Shown: positions 26,150-35,509, numbered from the stretch's first letter. The stretch: DNA of 56,723 nucleotides from Desulfitobacterium sp038181555 (GCF_038181555.1 NZ_JBBWUA010000021.1:1-56723); one strand, 5' to 3'. Made by a program: numbers and translations. Notes: generated by a model from the letters alone, not told the origin.

Positions 26150-27076
26150 ATGCAGAAACTTAAGATTGGAACTCGAGATAGTCAGCTTGCACTTTGGCAA
26201 GCAGAATGGGTAAAAGATAAGTTGCAAGAGTTTTACCCAGAAGTGGATTTTCTACTTGTACCTATGAAAACAAAAGGGGATAAGATACTTGATGTTCCCC
26301 TAGCCAAAATTGGAGACAAAGGCCTTTTTACGAAAGAGCTGGAGATCGGCTTACTTAGCGGTGAAATTGATTGTGCAGTCCATAGCTTAAAAGATTTACC
26401 CACGGTTTTACCGACAGGTTTAGAAATTGCCGTCTTTTGTGAAAGAGAGGAGCCGAGGGATGTCTTCCTAAGTAGGGAGGGAATACAGCTAGCTGACTTG
26501 CCTTCCGGCTCAATCATTGGCACCAGTAGCTTAAGACGCAAAGCCCAGTTACAGAACTATCGTAGCGATTTGAATTTTGCTGATTTAAGAGGGAATCTGC
26601 AAACCCGTTGGCGCAAATTGCAGGAATCGTCTATGGCCGGAATTGTACTGGCAGCTGCCGGAGTTATACGATTGGGCTGGGAAGAGCGCATCACAGAATA
26701 TATACCCCAAGACTTAATGCTTTCGGCCGTTGGACAAGGGGCGATTGCTATAGAAGTTGCCTCACATCGTGAGGACGTACGCGATTTGCTCTCGGCACTG
26801 AATCACCGGGAAACCGAGCGTGCAGTCAGAGCAGAGCGGGCCCTCCTTCTTTGCTTGGAGGGAGGTTGTCAGATCCCAATCGGAGCTCTGGCCGTCACGG
26901 ATGCTCAACAGATAACTCTCAAGGGAATGGTTGCCTCCTTGGATGGGCAACGAATTTTAAAGGTCACATTATCGGGAGATGATCCCGAGAAACTAGGAAA
27001 AGAAGCCGCTGAAGCACTTATTGCTCAGGGGGCTATGGATATATTAAGCGAGATTCGAACTAGCTTAGACCAATGA
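26150..27076 (+). CDS. hemC: Hydroxymethylbilane synthase (porphobilinogen deaminase)
   Basis: 308 residues, ATG start after GAGGGGGAG. The dipyrromethane cofactor cysteine is Cys240 in EGGCQIPIGA; GTSSLRRKAQL and KDLPT are the usual substrate-binding motifs. It polymerises four porphobilinogens. Operon position between hemA and cobA-hemD. Confidence 0.96.
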   Translation: MQKLKIGTRDSQLALWQAEWVKDKLQEFYPEVDFLLVPMKTKGDKILDVPLAKIGDKGLFTKELEIGLLSGEIDCAVHSLKDLPTVLPTGLEIAVFCEREEPRDVFLSREGIQLADLPSGSIIGTSSLRRKAQLQNYRSDLNFADLRGNLQTRWRKLQESSMAGIVLAAAGVIRLGWEERITEYIPQDLMLSAVGQGAIAIEVASHREDVRDLLSALNHRETERAVRAERALLLCLEGGCQIPIGALAVTDAQQITLKGMVASLDGQRILKVTLSGDDPEKLGKEAAEALIAQGAMDILSEIRTSLDQ

Positions 27077-27115
27077 GCGTAGCTTAACATATTAATTGGA
27101 TTGGAGTGTTCTAAT

Positions 27116-28630
27116 TTGGACAAGGGATATGTCTATTTAGTCGGTGCCGGGCCGGGAGACCCGAAATTAATTACAGTCAAGGGTTCTGAGTGCATCGCGA
27201 AAGCTGATGTGCTTATTTATGATCGCCTAGCCTCTCGCCGCCTTTTAACTCTAGCACGTCCCGATTGTGAGCTCATCTATGTTGGTAAATCTCCTGATCG
27301 GCATACCCTGCGTCAGGAAGAAATCAATGCTCTTTTGGTGCAAAAGGGATTAGAAGGAAAGATTGTCACACGTTTGAAGGGTGGAGATCCTTTTGTTTTT
27401 GGGCGGGGGGGAGAAGAGGCTGAAGACCTTCTTAAAGCGGGTATACCATTTGAAGTTGTCCCAGGCGTTACTTCGGCGATCTCAGTACCTGCTTATGCCG
27501 GTATTCCCGTAACCCATCGTGATTTAACCTCTTCCTTCGCAGTGATTACCGGACATGAAGATCCGACAAAAAACAGCTCGGCTTTGGCGTGGGAGCATTT
27601 GTCGACAGCCCATGGAACCCTGATCTTTTTGATGGGCATGGAAAATTTAGCCTTGATTGCTTCTAAACTTATCGAAAATGGCCGTTCACCCTCTACCCCG
27701 GTAGGGATCATTCAATGGGGCACTCGACCTGAACAGAAGGTTCTTGTGGGTGAACTTCATAATATTGCTGAACTAGTAAAGACTGAAGGATTTACGAATC
27801 CTTCAATTATTATTGTCGGAGAGGTTGTTCAATTAAGAGAGAAACTACAATGGTTTGAAAAGAAACCTCTTTTTGGACAGCGGATTATTGTGACTCGAGC
27901 TAGACACCAGGCAAGTGCCCTTTCGCAAGGGATTGAGGATCTTGGTGGGGAACCTTGGGAATTTCCGGCGATTGAAATTGCTCCGCCAACCGACCCTAAG
28001 CAGATGATTGATGCAATTAAAAACTTGAAGCGTTTTGAATGGGTTATCTTTACTAGTGTTAACGGGGTGGAAGAATTTTTCAAAACCTTAACACAGCAGG
28101 GTAAAGACGTACGGGATTTATTTGGTATGGATATTGTGGCGATCGGTCCGGCGACCAGAGATGCGCTTGAGAAGCGCTGCCTGAAGGTTTCCTTTGTACC
28201 TGAAGAATACCGGGCAGAAAAAATCATTGAAGGACTGGCCAGCCGAGTTCTCCCAGGCCAAAGTGTCTTGTTAGCAAGAGCTGAGGAAGCCCGGGATATT
28301 CTTCCTGAGTCTTTGAAAGCTCTTGGGGCAGATGTCTGGGATGTTCCTGCCTATCGAACGGTACTTGGCGATGCTAATAAGGAAGAACTGCAAAACCTCT
28401 TGAAGGAAAAGGCAGTATCTGCGGTTACCTTTACAAGCTCCTCAACAGTTCGCAATTTTATGCAATTGATTGATGGCGAAAAAAGCCTCTTAGATGGGGT
28501 GAAGCTTTATTCGATCGGCCCGATTACCAGTAAGACCGCGACAGAATGTGGCTTGACTATCGATGCCGAAGCAAAGCAGTATACAATTAAAGGGCTTCTT
28601 GAGGCTCTCGCCGGGAGGGGAAAAGAATGA
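27116..28630 (+). CDS. cobA-hemD: Fused uroporphyrinogen-III C-methyltransferase and uroporphyrinogen-III synthase
   Basis: 504 residues from TTG 27116, 9 bases after GGAG; the frame could start at TTG 27101 but then the Shine-Dalgarno lies inside the gene. Residues about 3-245 are the SAM-dependent methyltransferase (YLVGAGPGDPKLIT, GGDPFVFGRG, GIPVTHRD), making precorrin-2. Residues about 255-500 are HemD (IIVTRARHQAS), which closes the ring. The fusion couples uroporphyrinogen III formation to methylation, favouring siroheme. No hemE occurs in the operon, in agreement with an Ahb route. Confidence 0.95.
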   Translation: MDKGYVYLVGAGPGDPKLITVKGSECIAKADVLIYDRLASRRLLTLARPDCELIYVGKSPDRHTLRQEEINALLVQKGLEGKIVTRLKGGDPFVFGRGGEEAEDLLKAGIPFEVVPGVTSAISVPAYAGIPVTHRDLTSSFAVITGHEDPTKNSSALAWEHLSTAHGTLIFLMGMENLALIASKLIENGRSPSTPVGIIQWGTRPEQKVLVGELHNIAELVKTEGFTNPSIIIVGEVVQLREKLQWFEKKPLFGQRIIVTRARHQASALSQGIEDLGGEPWEFPAIEIAPPTDPKQMIDAIKNLKRFEWVIFTSVNGVEEFFKTLTQQGKDVRDLFGMDIVAIGPATRDALEKRCLKVSFVPEEYRAEKIIEGLASRVLPGQSVLLARAEEARDILPESLKALGADVWDVPAYRTVLGDANKEELQNLLKEKAVSAVTFTSSSTVRNFMQLIDGEKSLLDGVKLYSIGPITSKTATECGLTIDAEAKQYTIKGLLEALAGRGKE

Positions 28631-29802
28631 TCAGTGTAACCAAATTGCTGTTTAATACAGAATACTTCGGAGACTCTCTGCGCTACACTAAAGGCGCCAA
28701 GGGTTCGCTGCATGGCACGACGGCTGGCTCCGGCCCGGTAGTCGTCTGGAATTCTACACGTACCTGTAACCTAAAGTGTGTTCACTGTTATATGGAATCC
28801 GATGCCCAGAAATACCAAGGTGAACTAACAACGGAAGAAGCCAAACGCTTTATTGATGATTTAGCTGACTTTAGAGTACCTGTGCTCCTGTTCTCGGGAG
28901 GGGAGCCTTTAATTCGTCCTGACTTTTTTGAGCTGGCAGAATATGCGGCCGCCAAGGGTATCCGGCCAACCCTTTCCACCAATGGGACCTTGATTACCCG
29001 AGAAGTAGCACAACGGATTAAAAACATTGGCGTCGGTTATGTAGGGATCTCTTTGGATGGGTTGCGGGAGGTCAATGATCAATTCCGTGGCAAAGTAGGG
29101 GCGTTTCAAGCTGCTATGGAGGGTATTCAGAATTGTGTTGCCGTGGGACAACGGGTAGGTCTTCGTTTTACCATTAACAGCCATAATTTTAATGAGCTAG
29201 ATAAAATTTTTGATTTTATTGAAGAAGAGAATATTAATCGTGTCTGTTTCTATCACCTGGTCTACTCTGGACGAGGCAATCAAATGATTAAAGAGGACGT
29301 CTCACCCGAGCAGTCCAGGCAAGCCATGGAGACAATTGTTCGTCGCACCATCGACTTTGAAGAGCGGGGCTTAAAGAAAGAGATATTGACCGTGGATAAC
29401 CACTGTGACGGCGTCTATCTCTATCTGCGAACTTTGCAGAAAGACCCGGTGAAGGCCCAGGAGGTCAAGGAATTAATCAGTATGAATGGCGGAAATCGTT
29501 CAGGGATTGCCTTTGCTGAAGTAGATCCTCTCGGCTATGTCCATCCGGACCAATTTACCCAACATATCACCTTTGGCAACGTCCGCGAACGGAAATTTGG
29601 AGATATTTGGACTGATCTTTCCCATCCAATTTTGGCGGGGTTAAAGGATCGCAAACCTCTTCTCAAAGGACGTTGCTCGAAATGCCAATATCTAAACAAC
29701 TGTAACGGCAATTTCCGTACCCGCGCAGAGGCGGTGACCGGAGACTTCTGGGAATCCGATCCAGCCTGCTACTTGACCGATGAAGAGATCGGGATCGTAT
29801 AA
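28627..29802 (+). CDS. ahbC: Radical SAM protein AhbC (NirJ1): didecarboxysiroheme deacetylase
   Basis: 391 residues, ATG overlapping the hemD stop by 4 bases. Radical SAM cluster CX3CX2C at Cys47, Cys51, Cys54 (TCNLKCVHC), the GGEP motif in FSGGEPLIRP, and a C-terminal SPASM/twitch-type cysteine group (RCSKCQYLNNCNG). In the Ahb pathway this protein removes acetate side chains from 12,18-didecarboxysiroheme to give iron-coproporphyrin III. The assignment to AhbC rather than AhbD rests on the N-terminal extension and NirJ1-like sequence; haem d1 synthesis is unlikely because no nirS genes are seen. Confidence 0.85.
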   Translation: MISVTKLLFNTEYFGDSLRYTKGAKGSLHGTTAGSGPVVVWNSTRTCNLKCVHCYMESDAQKYQGELTTEEAKRFIDDLADFRVPVLLFSGGEPLIRPDFFELAEYAAAKGIRPTLSTNGTLITREVAQRIKNIGVGYVGISLDGLREVNDQFRGKVGAFQAAMEGIQNCVAVGQRVGLRFTINSHNFNELDKIFDFIEEENINRVCFYHLVYSGRGNQMIKEDVSPEQSRQAMETIVRRTIDFEERGLKKEILTVDNHCDGVYLYLRTLQKDPVKAQEVKELISMNGGNRSGIAFAEVDPLGYVHPDQFTQHITFGNVRERKFGDIWTDLSHPILAGLKDRKPLLKGRCSKCQYLNNCNGNFRTRAEAVTGDFWESDPACYLTDEEIGIV

Positions 29803-29821
29803 TAGGGATGGAGGGGCTTGA

Positions 29822-30802
29822 ATGAACCTAATTAATCGACCACGCAGATTAAGAAGCAGTGAAGCTATACGTAGAATGGTTCGGGAGAATCATGTTCGCA
29901 TTGAGGACTTGATTTACCCGATGTTTGTCATGTTCGGAGAGAAAAAGAAGATACCCGTTTCCTCGATGCCCGGAGTGTATAATTACTCGCTAGATGAGTA
30001 CCTACTGGCTCTAAAAGAGGTAGCTGAAGCAGGAATTCCGGCAATTCTACTCTTTGGTATTCCCGAGGTGAAGGATGAAGTCGGTACGGGGGCTTACGAC
30101 CACCATGGCATCATTCAAGAGGCGGTTCGCTTAACCAAGCTTCATTATCCCAATCTTTATGTCATTACAGATGTTTGTCTTTGCGAATACACTGATCATG
30201 GACACTGTGGAATTATTCAAGAGGGGAAGGTTCTCAATGATCCTACCCTAAAATTGCTCGCTCAGACTGCAGTATCCCATGCTGAGGCCGGAGCAGATAT
30301 GGTAGCTCCTTCCGATATGATGGATGGTCGAGTTGCGGCTATTCGAGAGGCTTTAGATGATGAGGGATATAGCCATATTCCCATTATGTCTTACTCGGCT
30401 AAATTTGCCTCAGCATTCTATGGACCTTTTCGTGAAGCAGCCGGTTCCACTCCGCAATTTGGCGATCGCCGTACTTATCAGATGGATCCACCCAATGGTA
30501 ATGAAGCCATGCTGGAGACGGCTTTGGATATCGAAGAGGGAGCGGATATTATCATCGTCAAGCCAGCCCTTGCCTATGGTGATATCACTTATCGAACGAA
30601 GGAACAGTTCGGACTACCTGTTGCAGCTTATAATGTGAGCGGGGAGTACGCCATGGTTAAAGCCGCTGCTGAGAAGGGTTGGATCGACGAAAAGCGTGTC
30701 GTCATGGAAAGTCTGGTTAGTATGAAACGAGCCGGGGCAGATCTTATCATCACCTACCATGCGCTTGATGCAGCACGCTGGATTAAGGAGGATCAGTTAT
30801 GA
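29822..30802 (+). CDS. hemB: Delta-aminolevulinic acid dehydratase (porphobilinogen synthase)
   Basis: 326 residues, ATG start after GGATGGAGG. Zinc-ligand type motif CLCEYTDHGHCG, with the two Schiff-base lysines in SAKFASAFYG and NVSGEYAMVKAA. It condenses two 5-aminolevulinates. It overlaps the next gene by 4 bases and lies between the two radical SAM genes. Confidence 0.96.
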   Translation: MNLINRPRRLRSSEAIRRMVRENHVRIEDLIYPMFVMFGEKKKIPVSSMPGVYNYSLDEYLLALKEVAEAGIPAILLFGIPEVKDEVGTGAYDHHGIIQEAVRLTKLHYPNLYVITDVCLCEYTDHGHCGIIQEGKVLNDPTLKLLAQTAVSHAEAGADMVAPSDMMDGRVAAIREALDDEGYSHIPIMSYSAKFASAFYGPFREAAGSTPQFGDRRTYQMDPPNGNEAMLETALDIEEGADIIIVKPALAYGDITYRTKEQFGLPVAAYNVSGEYAMVKAAAEKGWIDEKRVVMESLVSMKRAGADLIITYHALDAARWIKEDQL

Positions 30803-31797
30803 TTGTTTCCTGGAATACAACGAACGCCTGTAATATGTATTGCGATCATTGTTATCGAGATGCAGGTTGTAAGGCCGATGAGGAATTAAACACGAGTGAG
30901 GCAAAAACTCTTCTTGAACAGATTGCCAAAGCAGGCTTTAAAATAATGATTTTTAGCGGTGGAGAGCCTCTGATGCGCCCTGATATCGTGGAGTTAGTAG
31001 CTCATGCCACTTCTTTAGGCTTACGTCCGGTTTTTGGTACCAATGGGACATTGATTACCGTCGACATGGCTCGCCGTCTGAAAGAGGCTGGGGCTATGGG
31101 CATGGGAATTTCGTTAGATTCCTTATCCATCGAAAAACACAATGAATTCCGCAAGTACCCTCGCGCTTGGGAAGAAGCTGTCCAAGGTATGCGCAACTGT
31201 CGTGAAGTAGGACTTCCTTTCCAAATCCATACCACGGTGATGGATTGGAACCGCCATGAATTGGAAGCTATCACTGATTTTGCTGTGGCTGAAGGGGCTG
31301 TCGCCCATCATTTCTTTTTCCTTGTGCCGACAGGAAGAGCAGTTTCCATCGAAGAGGAATCACTGCGGGCTGAGGAATATGAAGATGCCTTAACCCGTAT
31401 TATGAAAAAGCAACAAGAGGTCGATATTGAGCTTAAGCCTACCTGTGCCCCTCAGTTTATGCGGATTGCCAAGCAAATGGGGGTTAATACTCGCTTTGGC
31501 CGAGGCTGCTTGGCCGGTACCTCTTATTGCATCATCAACCCCAAGGGCCAGGTACAGCCCTGCGCTTATCTTAATATCCCCCTTGGCGATGTGCGCGAGA
31601 CTCCTTTTGATGAGCTTTGGAAAAACCATCAGGTACTTAATGAACTGCGCACCTTGGACTACAAAGGCGGCTGTGGGGTCTGTGAATACAAAAGAATTTG
31701 TGGAGGCTGTCGAGCCCGAGCTGCTTATTATGAACAAGGAGATTATATGGCAGAAGAGCCCTGGTGCCTGTATCATGGGCGTAAGGGGGTAAAATAA
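30799..31797 (+). CDS. ahbD: Radical SAM protein AhbD (NirJ2): haem synthase
   Basis: 332 residues, ATG within the hemB stop (ATGA), GGAGGATC upstream. Radical SAM cysteines Cys11, Cys15, Cys18 (CNMYCDHC) at the very N-terminus, FSGGEPLMRP, and a second cysteine group at the C-terminus (CGVCEYKRICGGC). AhbD oxidatively decarboxylates two propionates of iron-coproporphyrin III to make haem b without oxygen. The short N-terminus and strong auxiliary-cluster motif fit NirJ2/AhbD. The reaction is known for the family; the exact assignment here is inferred from order and layout. Confidence 0.85.
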   Translation: MIVSWNTTNACNMYCDHCYRDAGCKADEELNTSEAKTLLEQIAKAGFKIMIFSGGEPLMRPDIVELVAHATSLGLRPVFGTNGTLITVDMARRLKEAGAMGMGISLDSLSIEKHNEFRKYPRAWEEAVQGMRNCREVGLPFQIHTTVMDWNRHELEAITDFAVAEGAVAHHFFFLVPTGRAVSIEEESLRAEEYEDALTRIMKKQQEVDIELKPTCAPQFMRIAKQMGVNTRFGRGCLAGTSYCIINPKGQVQPCAYLNIPLGDVRETPFDELWKNHQVLNELRTLDYKGGCGVCEYKRICGGCRARAAYYEQGDYMAEEPWCLYHGRKGVK

Positions 31798-32861
31798 TGG
31801 ATGCTCTCGACCGCGATTTGCTGAATATCGTGCAAACGGATTTTCCTGTCACAGGCCGTCCCTACGAGACTTTAGCCAATCTCACCGGGACCACAGAGCA
31901 AGAAGCGTGGCAAAGAATTCAATTCCTTCGCCGGGAGGGGATTATTCGTCGTTTGGGAGGGGTGTTTGACTCCCATCGTCTGGGGTATAAAAGTACTTTG
32001 TGTGCCGCCAAAGTGCAGGAGGATAAAATTCAAATCCTCACGGATTTGCTTATGGGAATACCAGGGGTGACTCATAATTACCTGCGGAACCACGCTTATA
32101 ATATTTGGTTTACCCTCATCGCCCCTTCCCAAAGAGAAGTAGAGAAGACGCTCACGACCATCAAGGGGATAATTGGTACGGAAGAAGTATATTCATTACC
32201 GGCCCAGCGTTTGTTTAAGATTAGTGTAGACTTTGATTTCAATTCCGAAGATGATGCTGAGGATAGTGCCGACATGGCAAACAAAGGTGAGAAAGATGGT
32301 CTTCAGCGAAATGCGGGAGCAGAGTCAGGGGAGGAATCTTCCACGAGTAGTCCTCGTGGTTCAGCAATACTTGAACCCTACCCAGTAGATGAAGCGGACA
32401 AATTGTTAATTCGGGAACTGCAGGGAAATATTCCCGAATCCTTGACGCCTTTCGCTGAGATAGCCGAAAACTTAGCTTGGTCAGAAAATAAGGTGCTGGA
32501 AAGGGTCGAGAGTTTGCAAAGAAACAAGGTGCTGCGCCGTTTTGGAGCTGTCCTTCGTCACCAAAAGGCCGGATTTACTGCTAATGCCATGGGCGTATGG
32601 CAGGTCCCTGAAGAAAAAGCGGAGGAGATCGGAAAAATTATGGCCACCTTTCGCGAAGTAAGTCATTGTTATCAAAGACCAACTCTTGCTGATTGGCCTT
32701 ATAACATGTTTACCATGATTCATGCTCGTTCGAAAGAGGAGTGTGGCGAAGTGATGGTGAATATTTCCCGAGCCACGGGGATCAAAGATTATTCGATGCT
32801 TTTTAGTATTAAAGAGTTGAAAAAGAGCAGCATGCAATATTATAGGGAAGAAGACGATTAG
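31797..32861 (+). CDS. ahbAB: Siroheme decarboxylase: AhbA-AhbB fusion
   Basis: 354 residues in one uninterrupted frame, ATG overlapping the ahbD stop by one base. Two AsnC/Lrp-fold modules are present: residues 1 to about 152 (LDRDLLNIVQTDFPV ... RRLGGVFDSHRLGYKS ... YNIWFTLIAPS) and about 199-354 (EADKLLIRELQGNIP ... RRFGAVLRHQKAGF ... HCYQRP ... WPYNMFTMIHA). A low-complexity Ser/Glu/Asp/Gly linker (about 155-198) joins them. AhbA and AhbB usually form a heterodimer that decarboxylates the C12 and C18 acetates of siroheme; here both are one chain. They are easily misannotated as Lrp regulators. Confidence 0.88.
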   Translation: MDALDRDLLNIVQTDFPVTGRPYETLANLTGTTEQEAWQRIQFLRREGIIRRLGGVFDSHRLGYKSTLCAAKVQEDKIQILTDLLMGIPGVTHNYLRNHAYNIWFTLIAPSQREVEKTLTTIKGIIGTEEVYSLPAQRLFKISVDFDFNSEDDAEDSADMANKGEKDGLQRNAGAESGEESSTSSPRGSAILEPYPVDEADKLLIRELQGNIPESLTPFAEIAENLAWSENKVLERVESLQRNKVLRRFGAVLRHQKAGFTANAMGVWQVPEEKAEEIGKIMATFREVSHCYQRPTLADWPYNMFTMIHARSKEECGEVMVNISRATGIKDYSMLFSIKELKKSSMQYYREEDD

Positions 32862-32873
32862 GAGGGTTTAATC

Positions 32874-34166
32874 TTGAGTTTCCAAGACAAACGTAGTAAA
32901 GAAGCCTTTGCCCGGGCTAATTCTGTCCTGCCTGGTGGGGTGAATTCTCCGGTCAGGGCTTATAAATCCGTGGGGCGGGAGCCTGTGTTTATCGAGCGCG
33001 GGCAGGGTGCACGATTATGGGATATTGACGGAAACTCCTACTTGGACTATGTTCTGTCTTGGGGTCCGTTGATTCTTGGACATGCCCATCCGGTGGTCGT
33101 CGAAGCAATTAAGGCGGCTGCTGAACGTGGGACCAGTTATGGTGCTCCTACAGAAATTGAAACAGATCTTGCCGAAGAAGTAATCAAAGCGTTTCCTTCC
33201 ATGGAGATGGTGCGAATGGTAAACTCCGGGACAGAGGCCACCATGAGTGCCCTGCGTTTAGCCCGCGGTGTGACGGGAAGGAATAAGATTGTAAAATTCG
33301 AGGGGTGCTATCATGGACACGGCGATTCCCTGCTGATTAAGGCCGGTAGCGGGGCCTTGACCTTTGGAGTGCCTACTTCCCCAGGTGTACCGACCTCTAT
33401 CGCCTCAGAGACCCTTTCAGCTCAATACAATGATTTAGAAGGATTAGCTGAAATCTTTAAACTCTACGGGGAAGATATTGCAGCAGTGATTGTGGAGCCC
33501 GTCGCCGGCAATATGGGGGTTGTTTTGCCTCAACCTGGCTTCTTAGAGGGTTTACGTCGGCTGACTGAAGAATATGGCAGTTTACTTATACTTGACGAAG
33601 TCATGACAGGCTTTAGAGTGAGTTATGGAGGAGCTCAGGGACGATTCAATATCGATCCGGATTTAACTTGCTTAGGTAAAATTATCGGTGGAGGATTACC
33701 GGTGGCAGCCTATGGCGGTAAAAGAAAATACATGGAGCAGGTAGCACCCAGTGGTCCTATTTATCAAGCTGGAACCTTATCCGGAAATCCTTTGGCCATG
33801 GCCGCCGGACTTGCTACTTTGCGGCTATTGCAAAAAGATGGGGTCTATGAGGAACTGGAACGCAAGACCACCCGTTTAGCTGAGGGTTTACAAACTATTG
33901 CTCAAGAACTACAGCTCCCGATCTGGGTGAATTCCGTCGGAGCCATGTTCTCTGCTTTCTTTACTAGTCAGCCGGTCATCGACTTTAAGAGTGCCTGTAC
34001 CTCTGATAGTGAACGCTTTGCAGCATTCTTTCGTGGGATGTTAGAAAAAGGAGTCTATTTAGCGCCAAGCCAATATGAAGCAGTCTTCCTTTCTACTGCT
34101 CACAGTGATGCTGATCTAGACTATACCTTAGAACAGGCCAAGGATGTTCTTAAATCCTTGCGCTAG
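32874..34166 (+). CDS. hemL: Glutamate-1-semialdehyde 2,1-aminomutase
   Basis: 430 residues, TTG start after TAGGAGGG. PLP lysine in CLGKIIGGGLPV, NSGTEATMSALRLAR, and GCYHGHGD are typical. It converts glutamate-1-semialdehyde to 5-aminolevulinate, and completes the early pathway encoded in this operon. Confidence 0.96.
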   Translation: MSFQDKRSKEAFARANSVLPGGVNSPVRAYKSVGREPVFIERGQGARLWDIDGNSYLDYVLSWGPLILGHAHPVVVEAIKAAAERGTSYGAPTEIETDLAEEVIKAFPSMEMVRMVNSGTEATMSALRLARGVTGRNKIVKFEGCYHGHGDSLLIKAGSGALTFGVPTSPGVPTSIASETLSAQYNDLEGLAEIFKLYGEDIAAVIVEPVAGNMGVVLPQPGFLEGLRRLTEEYGSLLILDEVMTGFRVSYGGAQGRFNIDPDLTCLGKIIGGGLPVAAYGGKRKYMEQVAPSGPIYQAGTLSGNPLAMAAGLATLRLLQKDGVYEELERKTTRLAEGLQTIAQELQLPIWVNSVGAMFSAFFTSQPVIDFKSACTSDSERFAAFFRGMLEKGVYLAPSQYEAVFLSTAHSDADLDYTLEQAKDVLKSLR

Positions 34167-34190
34167 ACTCGCTTAAAGGAGATTGATTCA

Positions 34191-34475
34191 ATGGAAGGGA
34201 AGAAAGTACTACGAGCACTGATTACTCTAGGTCTTTTGGTTGCCTTGATTACTGTCATTATCGTCTCCCAAGGCCATGATCCGAATAACCCGCATGCTTC
34301 AATTCCGAAGGAGGAGTGGCTTCGTGGGGAAAAGGGTCATGGATTTGCGGTGCTTAATAATCAAAATCCCCAAGAGCAGTGTTATGAATGCCATGCAAAG
34401 CAAGGATTAGGTGGGAAGGCCTATTGCCAATCTTGCCACGACCAATCCGGTGTGAATTATAATTTACCAGATTGA
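34191..34475 (+). CDS. Membrane-anchored small dihaem cytochrome c
   Basis: 94 residues, ATG start after AAGGAGATT. One N-terminal uncleaved helix (about 8-27), then two CxxCH haem sites, CYECH (64-68) and CQSCH (79-83), only 10 residues apart. It should be matured by ResBC outside the membrane. It is the last gene of the haem operon, 24 bases after hemL. A role as a small electron carrier to an extracytoplasmic acceptor is plausible but unproven; no partner reductase is adjacent. Confidence 0.85.
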   Translation: MEGKKVLRALITLGLLVALITVIIVSQGHDPNNPHASIPKEEWLRGEKGHGFAVLNNQNPQEQCYECHAKQGLGGKAYCQSCHDQSGVNYNLPD

Positions 34476-34538
34476 GTCTTTGATGCCTAGAAATATTAAT
34501 TCTCAAACTAAGTTGCCAGTGTGTGAAGCCATAACAAT

Positions 34539-34590
34539 AAGAAACCGCCTGGAATTGCGTGGAATTACGTAATTCTTAGGCGGTTTCTTA
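34539..34590 (+). terminator. Terminator hairpin closing the haem operon
   Basis: 12-bp perfect stem aagaaaccgcct / aggcggtttctt with an inner hairpin; the tail is short (acactt). Confidence 0.7.
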
Positions 34591-34741
34591 CACTTAAGGC
34601 CTTGACCGTAGGTTAAGGACACATGGGCAATAGGACAAGATTTGAGGAAGCAGGACTTTTGATTAATATTTGGCAAAGCGTCACAGGGATTATGATTGTG
34701 GAATAATATGGAATATAATTTTGGCTGCGTGGGGGTATCTT

Positions 34742-35509
34742 ATGAAAACGGATGAAAGAATTCATTATCTAGATCGGCTCGAACAACTTAGAGGTTCAAA
34801 GGTATTAGTCTATTTTGCTTATACACCTCTGGACGATAGCATTCTGGTGCCCCTCTACGAGCAACTTAAAGTTATCGGTCATACGGAGAAAATTGATCTA
34901 CTTTTGCACAGCTATGGAGGAGCGGTAGACACTCCGTATAAGGTTGTCATGCTGGTTCGTGAATTTTGTAATGAGTTTGGAGTGATTGTTCCCTTTGTGG
35001 CCAAATCCGCGGCCTCAATGCTAGTTTTAGGTGCCGATGAGGTTGTAATGGGACCTTTCTCTGAGCTCGGGCCGATAGATCCACTCGTTAAGCATCCTGT
35101 GTATAAGGATCTTTGGGTACCGGTCCAAGCCATACGGTATTGCATTGATTATCTGCAACGCTCTATCGAAGATAACCCTAACCCTGAGTTGGTTACCGGA
35201 ATTATCACCCCGATGTTAAACAAGCTTGATCCTTGGTTAATCGGCGACTATGAGAAGGCTCTCAAAGCCTCTCATCAATACGCAGAAGCACTTTTATCTC
35301 GGTATATGTTAAAGGAAACCCCCGAACTCGTTCCAATCGTAACGCAAGCTTTAACTGAAGGGTATTTCTCACATGGTTACCCCATCGGACGTCAAGAGGC
35401 GAAAGAATTAGGACTTAGGGTAACAGAAGCAGAGGGCGAGCTTTGGGATGTCATCTGGAGTTTATATCGAGGCTATGAAGAGCTTTTTAGTCATACAAGT
35501 GATAAGTGA
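34742..35509 (+). CDS. ClpP-fold SDH_sah-type serine protease-like protein
   Basis: 255 residues from ATG 34742, which has TGGGGG upstream; the frame extends back to 34670 but that extension is not conserved in appearance. The layout is that of the SDH proteinase family (ClpP/crotonase fold): LLLHSYGGAVDTPYK, then KSAASMLVLGADE (candidate nucleophile Ser89), then GPFSELGPIDP. No signal peptide. Family members are poorly characterised cytoplasmic or membrane-associated proteases. Single gene with terminator at 35529. Confidence 0.8.
   Translation: MKTDERIHYLDRLEQLRGSKVLVYFAYTPLDDSILVPLYEQLKVIGHTEKIDLLLHSYGGAVDTPYKVVMLVREFCNEFGVIVPFVAKSAASMLVLGADEVVMGPFSELGPIDPLVKHPVYKDLWVPVQAIRYCIDYLQRSIEDNPNPELVTGIITPMLNKLDPWLIGDYEKALKASHQYAEALLSRYMLKETPELVPIVTQALTEGYFSHGYPIGRQEAKELGLRVTEAEGELWDVIWSLYRGYEELFSHTSDK

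Noticed and set aside
28627..31797. Haem d1 synthesis (NirJ)
   Set aside because: No cytochrome cd1 nitrite reductase or other nir genes are present; the ahb context explains both radical SAM genes.
31797..32861. Lrp/AsnC transcription regulator
   Set aside because: The double Lrp fold lies in the middle of the haem operon and has AhbA/AhbB-specific segments, so siroheme decarboxylase fits better.
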